A DNA stretch of 64,000 nucleotides, from assembly GCA_016840085.1 (NCBI GenBank), contig JAEOTA010000086.1, positions 1 through 64,000 on the forward strand. Direction: 5' to 3'. The position numbers were made by a program, and so were the translations under genes. Below the pieces are notes generated by a model that made no database searches, was not told where the DNA came from, and was given only the letters and a program-made list of their open reading frames with translations. Below are positions 63,191-64,000 of the stretch, piece after piece (position 1 is the first letter of the stretch; the number at the start of each line of letters is the position of its first letter). This DNA comes from Promethearchaeota archaeon. GTDB lineage: Archaea > Asgardarchaeota > Lokiarchaeia > Sigyniarchaeales > SOKP01.

Positions 63191-64000
63191 ATGAGTTATA
63201 AAAAAAAATCAACGAGAACTATAAAATCAGGAAGAAGAAGAGAAAAATGGACCGATATTCTTCCCAGATATTTAACTTTTATAAGTCATATGCGCCCCAT
63301 CTTAAGAGAAACACGAAGACTTATTATTCATTTAGATGCGGATCTTTTATTAGATACAGAAATTTTAGATAAAATACGGCAGGAGGAAGAAAAAAGAAAT
63401 ATTCGTAAAGTTAGAGCTCTTTCAGAATTTTCTGCAATGTATAGATCAAATGTATATGAAATTATTAAGGATTTTATCATTAAATATAGAGAAAAGATAC
63501 CAATAATAGATATAAAGGACTATATTATAGAATTTCTCCACGAATCTGTAGATGCTTTAAATGCTTTACGGCATATTACCACTCCTGATGAGATTAATCT
63601 AGAGAATACATACTTATATCAGATAGTAAAATTTATTGAAGAAAAGCTATTTCCAAGAGGATCAAATCTTAAAATTATATATAAAAACTTACTTGATCAT
63701 AGTCCTGATTTTTATGAATGCCAACGATATTTATTGCAACCTCACACATATTATAGGGAAAGATTAGAAAGTCCAGATTATTTTGAAATTCCAGGAATAT
63801 CTCCAAAAGTATATCAACTCATCAATAATATTACATCTTTCTTCAATTTAGATCCAAATTTTGGAGAGTTTCCTGAACACCAAAATTATGAAATTCCAAT
63901 GCTTTTAAAAAATGACGTATTTTTACCTTATATTGATTCTATAGCGAATGCTGAAGAAGAAGCTATAAAAAGTATTGCTGAACGTATAGGTTTAAGACTC
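63191..64000 (+). CDS. unknown protein, 3' end beyond the window
   Basis: An open frame of 270 codons runs from ATG 63191 to the window edge without a stop. The N-terminus is strongly basic (STRTIKSGRRREKWTDILPR), followed by helical sequence (LRETRRLIIHLDADLLLDTE, VYEIIKDFIIKYREKIP) and later YLLQPHTYYRERLESPDYFE. It continues the operon starting at 59926, 27 bases after the previous gene. The full length and domain content cannot be judged. Confidence 0.7.
   Translation, partial: MSYKKKSTRTIKSGRRREKWTDILPRYLTFISHMRPILRETRRLIIHLDADLLLDTEILDKIRQEEEKRNIRKVRALSEFSAMYRSNVYEIIKDFIIKYREKIPIIDIKDYIIEFLHESVDALNALRHITTPDEINLENTYLYQIVKFIEEKLFPRGSNLKIIYKNLLDHSPDFYECQRYLLQPHTYYRERLESPDYFEIPGISPKVYQLINNITSFFNLDPNFGEFPEHQNYEIPMLLKNDVFLPYIDSIANAEEEAIKSIAERIGLRL

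Overview
The window is AT-rich archaeal DNA that fits an Asgard (Promethearchaeota, Lokiarchaeia-like) genome. The archaeal core machinery is clear: fused RNA polymerase B, RpoH, TFE, MBF1, both PolD subunits, Orc1/Cdc6, PAN, Cbf5, pelota, RtcB/archease and CDP-archaeol synthase. Among these lie eukaryote-like families typical of Asgard genomes: three Ras/Rab-like GTPases (one fused to a roadblock domain, one with a zinc-ribbon tail), a longin-like protein, an Elf1-like factor, a WH2-like mini-protein and a proline-rich coiled-coil protein. Genes are short-spaced and lie on both strands. The lineage call is inference from gene content.

Layout. 1-640: 3' end of 16S rRNA, an intron-containing tRNA-Ala and a tiny membrane ORF; no 23S follows. 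0.6-9.6 kb: YchF GTPase, a membrane-anchored HerA/DUF87 ATPase, a methyltransferase, a 1215-residue protein of unknown function with a decayed paralogue fragment nearby, and a small GTPase. 9.6-20 kb: branched-chain aminotransferase, Rab-like GTPase with zinc-ribbon tail, MfnA-like decarboxylase, MazG-like protein, and anaerobic NrdD interrupted by a 475-residue intein. 20-33.7 kb: information processing (NAC, PUA protein, PAN, MBF1, TFE, RpoB, RpoH, RsmC-like methyltransferase, Cbf5, tRNA-Lys, ThiL). 33.7-36.7 kb: tRNA-Thr, roadblock-GTPase, tRNA-Leu with two introns, M28 peptidase lacking a start codon. 36.7-45.3 kb: replication cluster (DP2, DP1, SWIM-like zinc protein, Cdc6) and CarS. 45.5-51.7 kb: NusA-like KH protein, archease, RtcB, longin-wHTH protein, GH2 beta-mannosidase. 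51.8-57.6 kb: CutA pseudogene, a tight operon (unknown membrane protein, nucleotidyltransferase, radical SAM, GNAT), WH2-like mini-protein, pelota and a second radical SAM enzyme. 57.7-64 kb: helical-bundle protein, proline-rich protein, Elf1-like factor, and an unrecognised four-gene operon running off the end.

Connections. All four tRNAs appear to carry introns outside the canonical 37/38 site (5' of the anticodon loop, D-loop, variable region, T-loop). The same window encodes RtcB and archease, which seal exons after tRNA splicing. The most novel candidates are the 51-residue WH2-like protein, missed by a length-limited ORF search, and the coiled-coil plus polyproline protein 3 kb away. 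With the GTPase, roadblock and longin proteins they suggest actin and membrane-trafficking regulation. No CRISPR array, insertion sequence or provirus was seen.
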